Shown piece by piece: positions 26,874 through 35,956 of a stretch of 64,000 bases of DNA. A program made the translations under genes and the position numbers. Source of the DNA: Bryobacterales bacterium (GTDB lineage Bacteria > Acidobacteriota > Terriglobia > Bryobacterales > Bryobacteraceae); assembly GCA_016721425.1 (NCBI GenBank), contig JADKID010000009.1, forward strand, positions 1 through 64,000, in the 5' to 3' direction. The notes beneath the pieces were generated by a model that worked only from the letters and a program-made list of their open reading frames with translations, had not been told where the DNA came from and did no database searches. Within the stretch, counting starts at the first letter, position 1. Every line of letters begins with the position of its first letter.

Positions 26874-28365
26874 GAACCATCTTATAGCACCCCTCCGGCG
26901 GCCTCAGCTCCGGAAGCGGAAGGCGAACAGATCCGCATCCTTCAGGCGCGAAACGCAGACGCACCGCCTTGCCGCGCAGCGATGAGAGATCCTCGCCTCC
27001 CCGGAAGCCGTACACGCGCTCCGTCTCGTCACCCACCAACTCCGGCGCGTCCGCCAGTGCAAAGCCCGGAATGGCGCGGCCGGCCTCGTCCTGCACCTCC
27101 ACCCGCACGCTCCCCGGCGCCGATGTCGAGTAGTTCAGTTCCAGCCGCGAGCCGTCGAAAATCAGCGGCCTGGTCACCAGTTCGCCGCCTGCATAGCCGG
27201 CGCGCGCCGAGGCCAGGCCATCCAGCCGCAGCTCGTACCGCCGCAGGTGCGCTGTCGGTTGACCATAGTTGCGATTCACATAGAACGACATCGTACCCGG
27301 CCCAGTCTGCACCAGGTTCAGCGCCGGGTAGTTCGAGCGCGACACCCAGTTCTGCAACCCCAGCCCTGGGCGCAGTAACGCTTCCATGAAGGTGCGCGTG
27401 TACTGGTTGCCTCCACGCGACGTCACCAGCACGGCGTCCGAACAATCCCGGTAATACTTCGGATCCACGCCCAATGCCCGCGCCTGCGCCTCGTTCACCA
27501 CCTGTCGCCCTGGCAGAAAGCGCGCGCAGATCCCGATGTAGTGATGCGGCGCACGAAAGTACGCCGACGTCTGATTCGTATACAAATGCTCGGGCGGAGC
27601 ATCGCCATACTCCATCTCCACCGGCTCGCTCCAATGGAGAAAATCCGCACTGGTGGCGCGCGAAACCCAGCGATAGTTCACCGCGCCGATCTTCTTCCAC
27701 GTGCGGAAGTACAGCACGTACCGGCCCTCGCTCGCGGACCAGAAGGCGATGTTCTGAGAGTCCAGCGCGAACGCCTTGGGCGGAGGCAACACCGGCTCGG
27801 TTCGCAGCCGCGACCAGCGCACGCCGTCGGCCGAAACATACGCCATCAAACCGCTCTTGTGCACGCCCGCCAGAGCTTTGTAGCGCTGCGCGGGCCGCGC
27901 GTCGGGGCACGCGTCGATAAACGGGCTGAAGTTGTGCGAATACGGCGGCTCGCCCGCCAGGATGACGTTGTTCTTCCGCGTCCCCATCACTTCAAACAAG
28001 CCCAGTTCCGGCTTCGTCCAGTGGATGCCATCAACGGATTCGGCGTAGCAGGTTACCTCGCCCGCGTTGCCGTCCTGTCCTGCCACCGGCGCCCCGCGAT
28101 AGTACGCCCGGCAACGGCCCGGCTCCTGCAACAAGGTTGTGTACGCGCAGAACGCCCCCTCCCACGGACTGTCAAACCGCAGCGCCGTGCCCGCCTCCAC
28201 CGGCGTGGCCATGTGCAGCCCCACGCCGCGCATCGAGGCGATCAGCGCATCGTCCACCAGCAGTTCGCGGCGGGAGCCAATCCTGAGCGCCGCATCGCCC
28301 TGCGGCAGTGGCGCCGAGACAGCGCCCAGGCTGGCCCCGAAACTTCGTCGAGTCAGGCTCGTCAT
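26782..28365 (-). CDS. Secreted beta-propeller glycosidase-like protein, frame broken near its end
   Basis: The N-terminus has a Tat-like signal (SLTRRSFGASLGA). The body has repeated blades with Asp boxes resembling five-bladed GH43/GH32-type propellers (ESVDGIHWTKPELGL, SADGVRWSRL, ATSADFLHWSEP). As sequenced, the frame runs to 26782 and overlaps the next gene by 92 bases. Removing one base of the GG at 26945-26946 gives the usual family ending LRFALKDADLFAFRF and a stop at 26904. The last 50 residues shown by the raw frame are therefore probably false. The gene starts five bases after nrfA. Confidence 0.7.
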   Translation of the reverse strand: MTSLTRRSFGASLGAVSAPLPQGDAALRIGSRRELLVDDALIASMRGVGLHMATPVEAGTALRFDSPWEGAFCAYTTLLQEPGRCRAYYRGAPVAGQDGNAGEVTCYAESVDGIHWTKPELGLFEVMGTRKNNVILAGEPPYSHNFSPFIDACPDARPAQRYKALAGVHKSGLMAYVSADGVRWSRLRTEPVLPPPKAFALDSQNIAFWSASEGRYVLYFRTWKKIGAVNYRWVSRATSADFLHWSEPVEMEYGDAPPEHLYTNQTSAYFRAPHHYIGICARFLPGRQVVNEAQARALGVDPKYYRDCSDAVLVTSRGGNQYTRTFMEALLRPGLGLQNWVSRSNYPALNLVQTGPGTMSFYVNRNYGQPTAHLRRYELRLDGLASARAGYAGGELVTRPLIFDGSRLELNYSTSAPGSVRVEVQDEAGRAIPGFALADAPELVGDETERVYGFRGGEDLSSLRGKAVRLRFAPEGCGSVRLPLPELRPPEGCYKMVHGRKQRPPDPVHQPETGLAGAGRQRQYIRS

Positions 28366-28370
28366 GAGCC

Positions 28371-29774
28371 CTAGTCTGCCTGCTTCCCCGCCTTCGCCGC
28401 TACTTTGTACACCTGGCCGCGCAGCGACATCTGTCCCTTGCGGATCGCGTCCAACGCCTGCGTCAACACTCGCAATTCCTCACCCGGCGCATGGAAACCC
28501 ACCGAGTTCTCGGCCTCCACCAGATCGATGAAGAACTGCCCCTTGCGCTGTCCGGCCCACGCCGCCTTCAACTGATCGTCCGTGGCGCCTGCCTCTTTGG
28601 CCTTCTTCACTTCGTCGATCAAATCCATCAACGCATCCATGGCCGTGTTGCGCGCTTCCATGAAACGCGTCTGGATCTGCTCCACGCGGTCCTTCATCTC
28701 CGTCTCGGAGAAGTGGTGGCAGCCCTGGCACGCCCGGTTGATGTTGAGCATCGGGCTCCGCACCTGGTGGTCGGAGATCTTCATACCGCCCTCGCGCTTG
28801 TAGGGCATGTGGCAATCAGCGCAGGCCACGCCGGAACGCGCATGAATCCCCTGGCTGTAGAACTCAAACTCCGGATGCTGCGCCTTCAACACTGGCGCGC
28901 CCGTCTCCTTGTGCTTGAAATCGACGTGCTTCACTTCCTCGTAGTAGTCGAACATGTTCTCGGCCTTCAGGCCCTTATGCCAGGGGAACGTCAGCCGCTT
29001 CTCCGGCCCTTTGAAGTAGTACTCCACGTGGCACTGCCCGCACACGAAACTACGCATCTCCTGCGCCGACGCCATCGTGTTCGGATCGTAGTTCGCTATG
29101 CCTTGGCTCGCCTTGAGGTTCCTGATCCCCTCCAGGAATCCCGGCTTGGTGATGCGCAGCGTCATCGTCTTGGGGTCGTGACAGTCAATGCATGCCACCG
29201 GGTGCTTCACCTGTTTGGTGGCCTCCTGATACGTCATCTGGTTCATCTTCTCGAAGCCGGCGGTCAGGTCGCCGTTGCCGAGCTTCTTCATGAACACATA
29301 CGTCGATGCGTGGCAGTTCAGACATGTGCCCGGCTGCTTAAACTCGGTCACCCGCTTGGTGTACCGCTGATCGTCCAGCATGTAACCGTGCCCGCGCTCT
29401 TCCCGGAAATCCACCGAGAATGCGTAACCGCCCCACATCCGCTTCAACCTCGTGTCTTCCTCGATCTTCTCCTGTGAGACCACATCGCGCGGATCGGCCT
29501 GCGTCGGGTTCCGCTTCAACGCCTCGCTGCCGCCGTAACGCGTCCTCTGGTTGTCCACGGTGCGCTTGTAGGCGTCATACTGCATGGGGAAGTTGCGCCC
29601 CCACACAGCCGGGTCATCGGTCTCGTCGGTGATCTCCACCACACGGAAGAACGTATTCTTCGCTTCCTGTTTATGCTCGAAAATATTGACGAGCATCGCG
29701 GCGATGCCCACCGTCAGCACGGCGGTCACCGCAACCGCGATCACGAGTTTCTTATTTGATGATTGCTCAGCCAT
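28371..29774 (-). CDS. nrfA: Ammonia-forming cytochrome c nitrite reductase, CXXCH type
   Basis: Pentaheme enzyme that reduces nitrite to ammonium in the periplasm, taking electrons from quinol through NrfH. 467 residues with an N-terminal membrane anchor. Five heme motifs are visible: CLNCH (C151-H155), CIDCH, CGQCH, CADCH and CQGCH. The first, active-site heme has CxxCH instead of the CxxCK of the E. coli enzyme, which marks the CXXCH subgroup. The segment CADCHMPYKREGGMKISDHQVRSP is typical. It follows nrfH after 15 bases and precedes a hydrolase gene by five bases. Confidence 0.96.
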   Translation of the reverse strand: MAEQSSNKKLVIAVAVTAVLTVGIAAMLVNIFEHKQEAKNTFFRVVEITDETDDPAVWGRNFPMQYDAYKRTVDNQRTRYGGSEALKRNPTQADPRDVVSQEKIEEDTRLKRMWGGYAFSVDFREERGHGYMLDDQRYTKRVTEFKQPGTCLNCHASTYVFMKKLGNGDLTAGFEKMNQMTYQEATKQVKHPVACIDCHDPKTMTLRITKPGFLEGIRNLKASQGIANYDPNTMASAQEMRSFVCGQCHVEYYFKGPEKRLTFPWHKGLKAENMFDYYEEVKHVDFKHKETGAPVLKAQHPEFEFYSQGIHARSGVACADCHMPYKREGGMKISDHQVRSPMLNINRACQGCHHFSETEMKDRVEQIQTRFMEARNTAMDALMDLIDEVKKAKEAGATDDQLKAAWAGQRKGQFFIDLVEAENSVGFHAPGEELRVLTQALDAIRKGQMSLRGQVYKVAAKAGKQAD

Positions 29775-29789
29775 AGTGATGTCGATCCC

Positions 29790-30245
29790 CTAGTGTGCAT
29801 GCCCCACATTGCGGTGGCACGTTGTGCACGATACCTGGTTGTCCTGGTGGCGAGTTGACCGGATGCCGGCAGTGATCTCCTCGTGACACTTCATGCACGC
29901 CTCTTCCGCTACTTTGTGGTTTCTGGGGGTGATGAGGATGTCGTCCGGAAATCGCCCGCTGGTAAATGCCAGCGAGTGATGGAATCCGTTCAGGGCCTTC
30001 GTGAAATACTTCGGAATAATGCCATGCGGCGTATGGCAGTCGTTGCACACGGCTACCTGGCGATGGCTGGATTTCAACCAGCCGGCATACTGGTCCTGCA
30101 TGACGTGGCAGTTGGCACACGCCTTCGGGTCGTCCGTCATGTAGGACCCGCCCTTGGCGTAGCCGAAGGTGTAGACACCCAATCCGATCAGCAGCCCCAG
30201 GGGGATGCCGAGCAATACGGGCGCGATGATTCCCTTCTCTTTCAT
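29790..30245 (-). CDS. nrfH: NrfH-type tetraheme quinol dehydrogenase
   Basis: 151 residues, NapC/NirT family. One N-terminal membrane helix (IIAPVLLGIPLGLLIGLGVYTFG) anchors four c-type hemes: CANCH, CNDCH, CMKCH and CTTCH. It takes electrons from menaquinol and passes them to NrfA. I chose the ATG at 30245 (MKEKGII) because the helix follows at once. An upstream frame extension to 30338 has no signal. No good ribosome site is seen. The CRP/FNR-like palindrome centred 44 bases upstream is a likely control site. Confidence 0.95.
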   Translation of the reverse strand: MKEKGIIAPVLLGIPLGLLIGLGVYTFGYAKGGSYMTDDPKACANCHVMQDQYAGWLKSSHRQVAVCNDCHTPHGIIPKYFTKALNGFHHSLAFTSGRFPDDILITPRNHKVAEEACMKCHEEITAGIRSTRHQDNQVSCTTCHRNVGHAH

Positions 30246-30280
30246 TACGTCGAGTGTAGCCCGGAAACGCTCCAACGAAC

Positions 30281-30296
30281 TGTGACTGAAGTCACT
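30281..30296. promoter_or_regulatory. CRP/FNR-family operator candidate between nrfHA and a porin gene
   Basis: TGTGA-CTGAAG-TCACT matches the classic CRP half-sites TGTGA-N6-TCACA in nine of ten positions. Its inner 14 bases form a near-perfect inverted repeat (GTGACT-GA-AGTCAC). It lies in the 95-base gap between the divergent nrfH (start 30245) and the porin gene (start 30341), so one bound regulator could control both. A CRP/FNR-type activator of anaerobic genes would fit nitrite ammonification. No such regulator gene is in the window. Confidence 0.5.
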
Positions 30297-30340
30297 GGCG
30301 CGAGGATTGTTGCCTGCTAGCCTGAAGCCTGGAATCATTC

Positions 30341-31865
30341 ATGCGACTCGATCGATTGCTTGTCCTTTCGTTGGCCGCCGCGCTCTGGGCCGCCGGCCAG
30401 TCCACGCCCGCGCCAGCCACCGCCCCGGCGCCCTCCCCGGCCAAGCCTCCCGCTTCAGCGCCGGCCTCCGCCCCGGCGCCGCTCAAGCTCGGCTCCGTCA
30501 CCGTCTCCGGTAGCTTCCGTACGCGCCTCGAGATGTGGGACAACTTCCAGGGCAACGCCGACGGCAGTTACGCCTACTCTGGCAATATCTTCAAGCTCAG
30601 CTTCGCCCAAACGTTGAAGAGAATCGACTGGCAGATCGAGCTCGCCGCCCCCATCCTGCTCGGCCTGCCCTCCAACGCCATCGCGCCCGCGCCCCAATCC
30701 CAACTCGGCCTCGGCGGCAACTACTACGCCGCCAACAAGAACCACTCCAACGCCGCGATGATTTTCCCCAAGCAGGCCTACGTCCGCTTCAAGGGCCTCT
30801 TCGGCGACGCCAATCAGAGCGTCCGCCTGGGCCGCTTTGAATGGATGGACGGCGCCGAGGCCACGCCAAAGGACGCCACCCTCGCCGCCCTCAAGCGCGA
30901 CCGCGTCAATCAGCGCCTCATCGGCCCCTTCGGCTGGTCCCACGTGGGCCGCAGCTTCGATGGCTTCCACTACTCCGCCAACACCCGCAAGAGCCGGGTC
31001 AACTACACCCTCGTCGGCGCACTGCCCACCCGCGGCGCGTTTCAGGTGGACGGCTGGGGCAATCTGAAAGTCGGTTTCCTTTACGGCTCCGTCACGGGCC
31101 AGACCGGGCAGGGCAAGAGCGTTGGCGAATGGCGTGCGCTCGCCATCTACTATCAGGACTGGCGCCACGTGCTCAAGACTGACAACCGGCCCGCCGCCGT
31201 CCGCCAGCGCGATTTCAACAACATCCGCATCGCCACCTACGGCGGCCACTACCTTCACAAGTGGGATACCAAGGCCGGCGACGTCAACATCATGCTTTGG
31301 GGCGTCCTCCAAAACGGCAAGTGGGGCTGCCAGGACCATGCCGCCGGCGCATACGATCTGGAAGCGGGCTGGCAACCCAAGGTCCTGCCTGCTAAAACCC
31401 TGGCTCTCCGCGGGGTTCTCCCATACCTCCGGCGACGGCAACACCGGCGACAATAAGCACGGCTCGTTCTTCCAACTGCTGCCCACGCCGCGGCCCTACG
31501 CCCGCTTCCCGTTCTACGACATGGTCAACAGCGAAGACCGCTTCGCCATGCTCACCATCCGCCCGCACAAGGCCGTCACCGTCCGCGGTGAGTTTCACGC
31601 TCTGCGCCTCTCGAACAGAAACGACCTCTGGTACGTCGGAGGCGGCGCCTTCCAACCCTGGACCTTCGGCTACATCGGTCGCAACACCTCCGGCGCACGC
31701 AGCCTCGCCAATCAGTACGACACGAGCGTGGACTACAACATCAACGCTCACTTCGCCGTCACCGCCTACCTGGGCTACGCTCAGGGCAAAGCTGCCATGC
31801 ACACCATCTACCCGAAGGGGACCGACGGCAAGTTCGGCTATCTCGAGCTCACCTACAAATTCTGA
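30341..31865 (+). pseudogene. Alginate-export-type outer-membrane porin, frameshifted
   Basis: A signal peptide and a Pro/Ala-rich linker are followed by porin-like beta strands (VTVSGSFRTRLEMWDNF, AYVRFKGLFG, NQSVRLGRFEW). The frame stops at 31456, but the family sequence continues in another frame to 31865 (GFSHTSGDGNTGDNKHGSFF, LPTPRPYARFPFYDMVN) and ends with a typical outer-membrane terminus, YLELTYKF. Removing one A from the run at 31394-31397 restores a single protein of about 507 residues reading LPAKPWLSAGFSHTSG across the join. It is either a sequence error or a recent mutation. It is divergent from nrfH and may be co-regulated with it. Confidence 0.8.
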
Positions 31866-31871
31866 GCGGCC

Positions 31872-32969
31872 CTACCGAGCCGTCAGCTTCTTGATCAGGT
31901 CCACTTCTTCCTGCCGGTACGGCTTGCCGTCCGCCTGAAAAACCTCGTGGAACCAGATCGCCGGCGCACGGTTCGTATACGGCCGCTCCCACGAATCCCA
32001 CGGCAGATTGGTCTGCGTCTTGCCCACCACCAGACCCCAGTTGATGGCCGCCACCTTGTAGCGCTTCGCCACCGGCAGCGTGCTCGCAAATGTGCTCTTG
32101 TTGCCGCGCGCCATATACTCCGTGCACAGCAGCGGCCGCTTGTATACCTGCAGCCACTGGATTCGCTTTTCAAACTCGGCCCCATCGTCGTAGTTGTGGA
32201 ACGAGATCACGTCCGACATCTCCAGTTGGATCCTGTCGATGGCGCTCATCTTGGCGGGGCTGGACCAATTGCCCTGCCACACACCACTCGTCAACGGCTG
32301 AGTGGGCTTCCCTGCCCTGGCCCACTGAAATACCTTGGGCAATAGCTTCTCCACCAGTGCGATCTTGTTCGGCAACTCGACCTTGCCATAGCTCGACGTC
32401 GTTGGATTGTCCGGCTCGTTCCAGAGGTCCCACGCCAGAATACGTTCATCGTGCGCGAAGGCTTTCACGATACCCGTGACGTACGCCTCCAGCCGCGGGT
32501 ACTGCGACGGATCCTTCAGAGCGTTCGCGCCGGGGCTCTGCACCCAGCCGGAGTTGTGGACACCGGGCGTGGGCGCACGCTGCTTGCCGAGGCGCGGAAA
32601 CGGGTCCCAACAGGAGTCAAACAGCACGAAAATGGGTCTGATCTGGTGCTGATTTGCCACTTTCAGGAACGTTTCGACGCGTTTTTGCAGCCCTGCGGCG
32701 TCCTGCTGCCACAACAGGTCGTGCAGGAACACGCGCATGGTGTTCATGCCGATGGCCCGCGCCCAACCGAGTTCGCGATCGATCTGCGCGATGTCGAACG
32801 TGTCCGCCTGCCACATCTCCAGTTGGTTGATCGCGCTCGCGGGCGTGTAGTTGGCGCCCACCAGCCAGGGCTGTTTCGGCATACCACTGGTTGGCAGCGT
32901 CCTCGGTCCAGCGGGTTTGCGCGGACGCGGCCAGGCGCCCAGCATCAGCAGCAGTATTGGTAATCTCAT
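31872..32969 (-). CDS. Secreted GH5-like (cellulase-type) glycoside hydrolase
   Basis: 365 residues with an N-terminal hydrophobic signal (MRLPILLLMLGAWP). A clan GH-A TIM barrel is shown by MNTMRVFLHDLLW, then the acid/base glutamate in WDLWNEPDN and the nucleophile glutamate in LLCTEYMARG. It probably cleaves a beta-linked glycan outside the cytoplasm; the exact family and substrate are uncertain. The gene converges with the porin gene, with six bases between the stops. It is the only reverse-strand gene between the porin and a small forward gene. Confidence 0.82.
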   Translation of the reverse strand: MRLPILLLMLGAWPRPRKPAGPRTLPTSGMPKQPWLVGANYTPASAINQLEMWQADTFDIAQIDRELGWARAIGMNTMRVFLHDLLWQQDAAGLQKRVETFLKVANQHQIRPIFVLFDSCWDPFPRLGKQRAPTPGVHNSGWVQSPGANALKDPSQYPRLEAYVTGIVKAFAHDERILAWDLWNEPDNPTTSSYGKVELPNKIALVEKLLPKVFQWARAGKPTQPLTSGVWQGNWSSPAKMSAIDRIQLEMSDVISFHNYDDGAEFEKRIQWLQVYKRPLLCTEYMARGNKSTFASTLPVAKRYKVAAINWGLVVGKTQTNLPWDSWERPYTNRAPAIWFHEVFQADGKPYRQEEVDLIKKLTAR

Positions 32970-32996
32970 GATTCGCCCAACAGTCTATCGTTCACC

Positions 32997-33419
32997 ATGA
33001 CAGCCGAACAACAACTGCGCGAGAAGCTGCGCAAGATCTACGCGCTTTTCGAAGGCGCCACCACGCCGGGCGAGCGCAGCGCGGCGGCCGCGGCCATTGA
33101 GCGCGTGAAGAGATCGCTGGCCGCCACCGAGCAGGAGGAGCCGCTCACCGAAGTTCAGTTTTCAATGCCGGACCGCTGGCAGCGGCGGCTCTTTTCCGCA
33201 CTCTGCCGGCGCTATGGGTTGAAGCCATACCGCTACAAGCGCCAGCGCTATACGACGGTGATGCTACGAGTGCCGCGCTCATTCCTGGACCGCACACTGT
33301 GGCCCGAGTATCTGGAATTACGGGCTGCGCTGAACGAATACCTGAACGACGCCACGGAGCGCATTATCCGCGAAGAGGTGTTCGGCGATGCCGAAGAAGC
33401 GCCGGAGCGCGCCGATTGA
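32997..33419 (+). CDS. Hypothetical protein, DUF2786-like start, 140 aa
   Basis: A small basic, soluble protein. The first 40 residues (LREKLRKIYALFEGATTPGERSAA) resemble the helical DUF2786 segment. The centre (FSALCRRYGLKPYRYKRQRYTTVMLRVP) is rich in Arg, Lys and Tyr and could bind nucleic acid. There is no signal peptide. It begins 27 bases from the divergent glycoside hydrolase and ends three bases from the convergent ABC permease gene. The role is unknown. Confidence 0.55.
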   Translation: MTAEQQLREKLRKIYALFEGATTPGERSAAAAAIERVKRSLAATEQEEPLTEVQFSMPDRWQRRLFSALCRRYGLKPYRYKRQRYTTVMLRVPRSFLDRTLWPEYLELRAALNEYLNDATERIIREEVFGDAEEAPERAD

Positions 33420-33422
33420 CCG

Positions 33423-35836
33423 CTACTCTTCCCGCAGCGCCACAATCGGATCCACGCGCATGGCCCGCCGCGCCGGCAGATAACTCGCCGCCGCGGCCGC
33501 GCACATGAGCAAGGCTGCGACGCCGGCGTAGGTCAGCGGGTCCGTGGTTGTGACGCCGAGCAGGAGGCTGCGCAGCACGCTGGACAGCGCCACCGCTGCC
33601 ACGACACCCACGACCACGCCGATCACAGTCAGGCCCAAAGCCTGGCTCACCACGGTTCGCAATATGTTGACAGGCGCAGCGCCCAGCGCCATCCGCAGTC
33701 CAATCTCCGGAGTACGCAGCGACACCAGATAGGCCAGCACGCCGTACAATCCGATACCCGCCAGGAGCAGTGCCAGCACTGCAAACCCGGCCAGAAGGGT
33801 CGTCTGCACGCGCCGTTGCAGCACCTCTCGATCGAGGATCTCTTCCATCGTCGCCATCGCGGTCACCGGCTGGTCGGGATCAATCGACCAGATCGCCTGC
33901 CGCACGGCTGCGGCCATGCTGGCCGCGTCCACACTGGTATGCACCGCCAAGGAACCGGGACGGAACGGCACCTGCAACGCGGAGACGTAGAACTCCGGCT
34001 TGGGCGCCACGTCGAGACCAGACTGGTGAATATCAGCGACGACACCGACCACCGGCACCGAGTTGCCGCTGCCGAAAACCAGGCGCCGTCCGATGGGGTC
34101 CGCGCCCGGCCACAAAGTGCGGGCCAGCGTCTCGTTGATCAGGACAACCAGCGGCGCCCCATCCACATCGCGCTCGTTGATGTCTCTGCCGCGCCGCAGC
34201 GGGATGCCCATCGTCTGCAAGTACCGGGCCCGATCACGCGCGAATTCGACAGGAACCTCTCGCTGGCGTCGTGTCCTTCGGCGCCCAGGCCCGTGATGTC
34301 AGCCTTCACCACCAGCGGGATGTGATTGATAAACCCGGCCGAGCGCACGCCCGGCAACTCTCTCACGCGCCGTACCACCTCACGCTGGAAGGCGATGCTC
34401 CTGGCCGCGTCCATTTGCCCCCGGACGGCGGGCAGGTTCATGGTGAGCACATTGGTCGTGCGGAACCCCACGTCCACTCCTCGCAGGCTGGCGAGCGTCC
34501 GAATCAGGAGCCCCGCCCCGATCAGCAGCACCGCCGCCAGCGCGACCTGCGAGCAGATCATGGCCGCCCGCAGTTTGCTCCCGCCCGCTGCCGCCGCCAA
34601 AGTGCGCGCGCTCTGCTTCAGCGAGTGCCCCACGTCCAGCCGCCGGGCCTGCACCATCGGCGCCAGGCCAAAGATCACCGCAGTTAGCATCGCGAGCCCC
34701 AGCGTGAACGCCATTACGCGCCAATCCACATCCAGTGACTTGAATCCAGCCACGTCGCCCGGCGCCAGGTGAGCCAGGAGCCGAAATGTCGTCGTCCCGA
34801 GCAGGAGGCCAACCACGCTACCGAACGTGCACAACACGAGGCTCTCCAGCAGAAACTGCCGCGCCAGTTGCCACACGCCTGCGCCCAGCGCCGCGCGCAC
34901 CGCGACCTCCTTGGACCGGTTCGCTGCCCTCGTCAGCAGCAGGTTCGCCAGATTCGCGCAGGCAATCAGCAGAATGCAGACTACAGTGCCGAACAGCACG
35001 AGCAGCGTCGCGCGGCTGGACCGCACAAAGTGCTCTCGCATGGGGGCCACAAACGCGCCGACCTTTTCATTGGTGTCCGGATACTCGCGCGAGAGGCTCT
35101 CGCCAATCGCCTGCATCTCCGCGTTGGCGCGGGTCAGCGGTACACCGGCGCGCAGGCGCGCCGCCACCATCCAGTTGTGCCGGCCCCGATTGGCCAACTC
35201 CTTGGCGGTATAGGCGCTGCGCAGCGGCGACCACAGTTCGCCGATTTCGCCGCTGTACTCCGACGGCGGCTCGGTCCCCGGTGCCAGCACGCCCACTATC
35301 GTGTGCCGCTCGTCATCGAGCCTCAGCGTCCTGCCGATGACGTTCGGATCGGCGTTGAACCGCCGGCGCCAGAACCCGTCGCTGATCAGAAGAACCTTTG
35401 CCGCCCCCGGCTGATCGTCTTCCTCCTGAAAGATCCGCCCCAGCGCGGGCCGGGTCCGCAGCGCGCGGAAAAAACTCGCGGTCGCGAGGCTCCCCTGCAC
35501 GACTTCGGGAGTCCCCTCGCCCGCCAACCGGTACCTTCGATCCTCCAGCGCGCCCATCTCCTCGAACGACCGGCTCCGCGTCCGCCAGTCCTCATAGTTG
35601 GCGGGCGCCACGGGACTGTCGTGGAGGTTGAAGAACGGTGCGCTCTCCCACACCAGCGCCAAACGCTCCGGCTGCTCATACGGCAGCGGCCGCAGGAGCA
35701 CCGCGTTCAGCAGGCTGAACACCGCCGTGTTGGCGCCCACGCCCAGCGCCAGGGTGAGGATGGCCACGGCACTGAACCCCGGCGTCCGGCGGAGCGAGCG
35801 AAGTGCGTATCGCAGATCAGCGGTGAGTTGAGACAT
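33423..35836 (-). CDS. MacB-like ABC permease of the duplicated (ADOP) type, frameshifted
   Basis: Read as one gene of about 804 residues, start ATG 35836 (MSQLTADLRYALRSLRRTPG) with GGAAGAAG upstream. It has the N-terminal MacB periplasmic domain, an FtsX-like permease domain in the middle (LLVLFGTVVCILLIACANLANLLL) and a second pair at the C-terminus (EIGLRMALGAAPVNILRTVV), the duplicated arrangement common in Acidobacteria. The frame breaks near 34226-34228: one missing G would restore VIGPRYLQTMGIPLRRGRD. As sequenced, the 5' and 3' parts are separate frames overlapping at 34139-34220. Substrate and ATPase partner are not evident. Confidence 0.82.
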
Positions 35837-35956
35837 GGTACTTCTTCCCACTCGTCAGAGATGCACGCCACCTGCCAGCCCCGAAACACGGAAAACAGGG
35901 CAATTCCGCCCATCCATCGCGGAGTCCGGTGTCCGAATCCGGGACAGGCTGTCCGT

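Noticed and set aside
25470..27389. A 639-codon open frame on the forward strand across the PEPCK-like and hydrolase genes
   Set aside because: Arg/His/Pro-rich shadow of real genes on the reverse strand, spanning the boundary of two genes without any domain.
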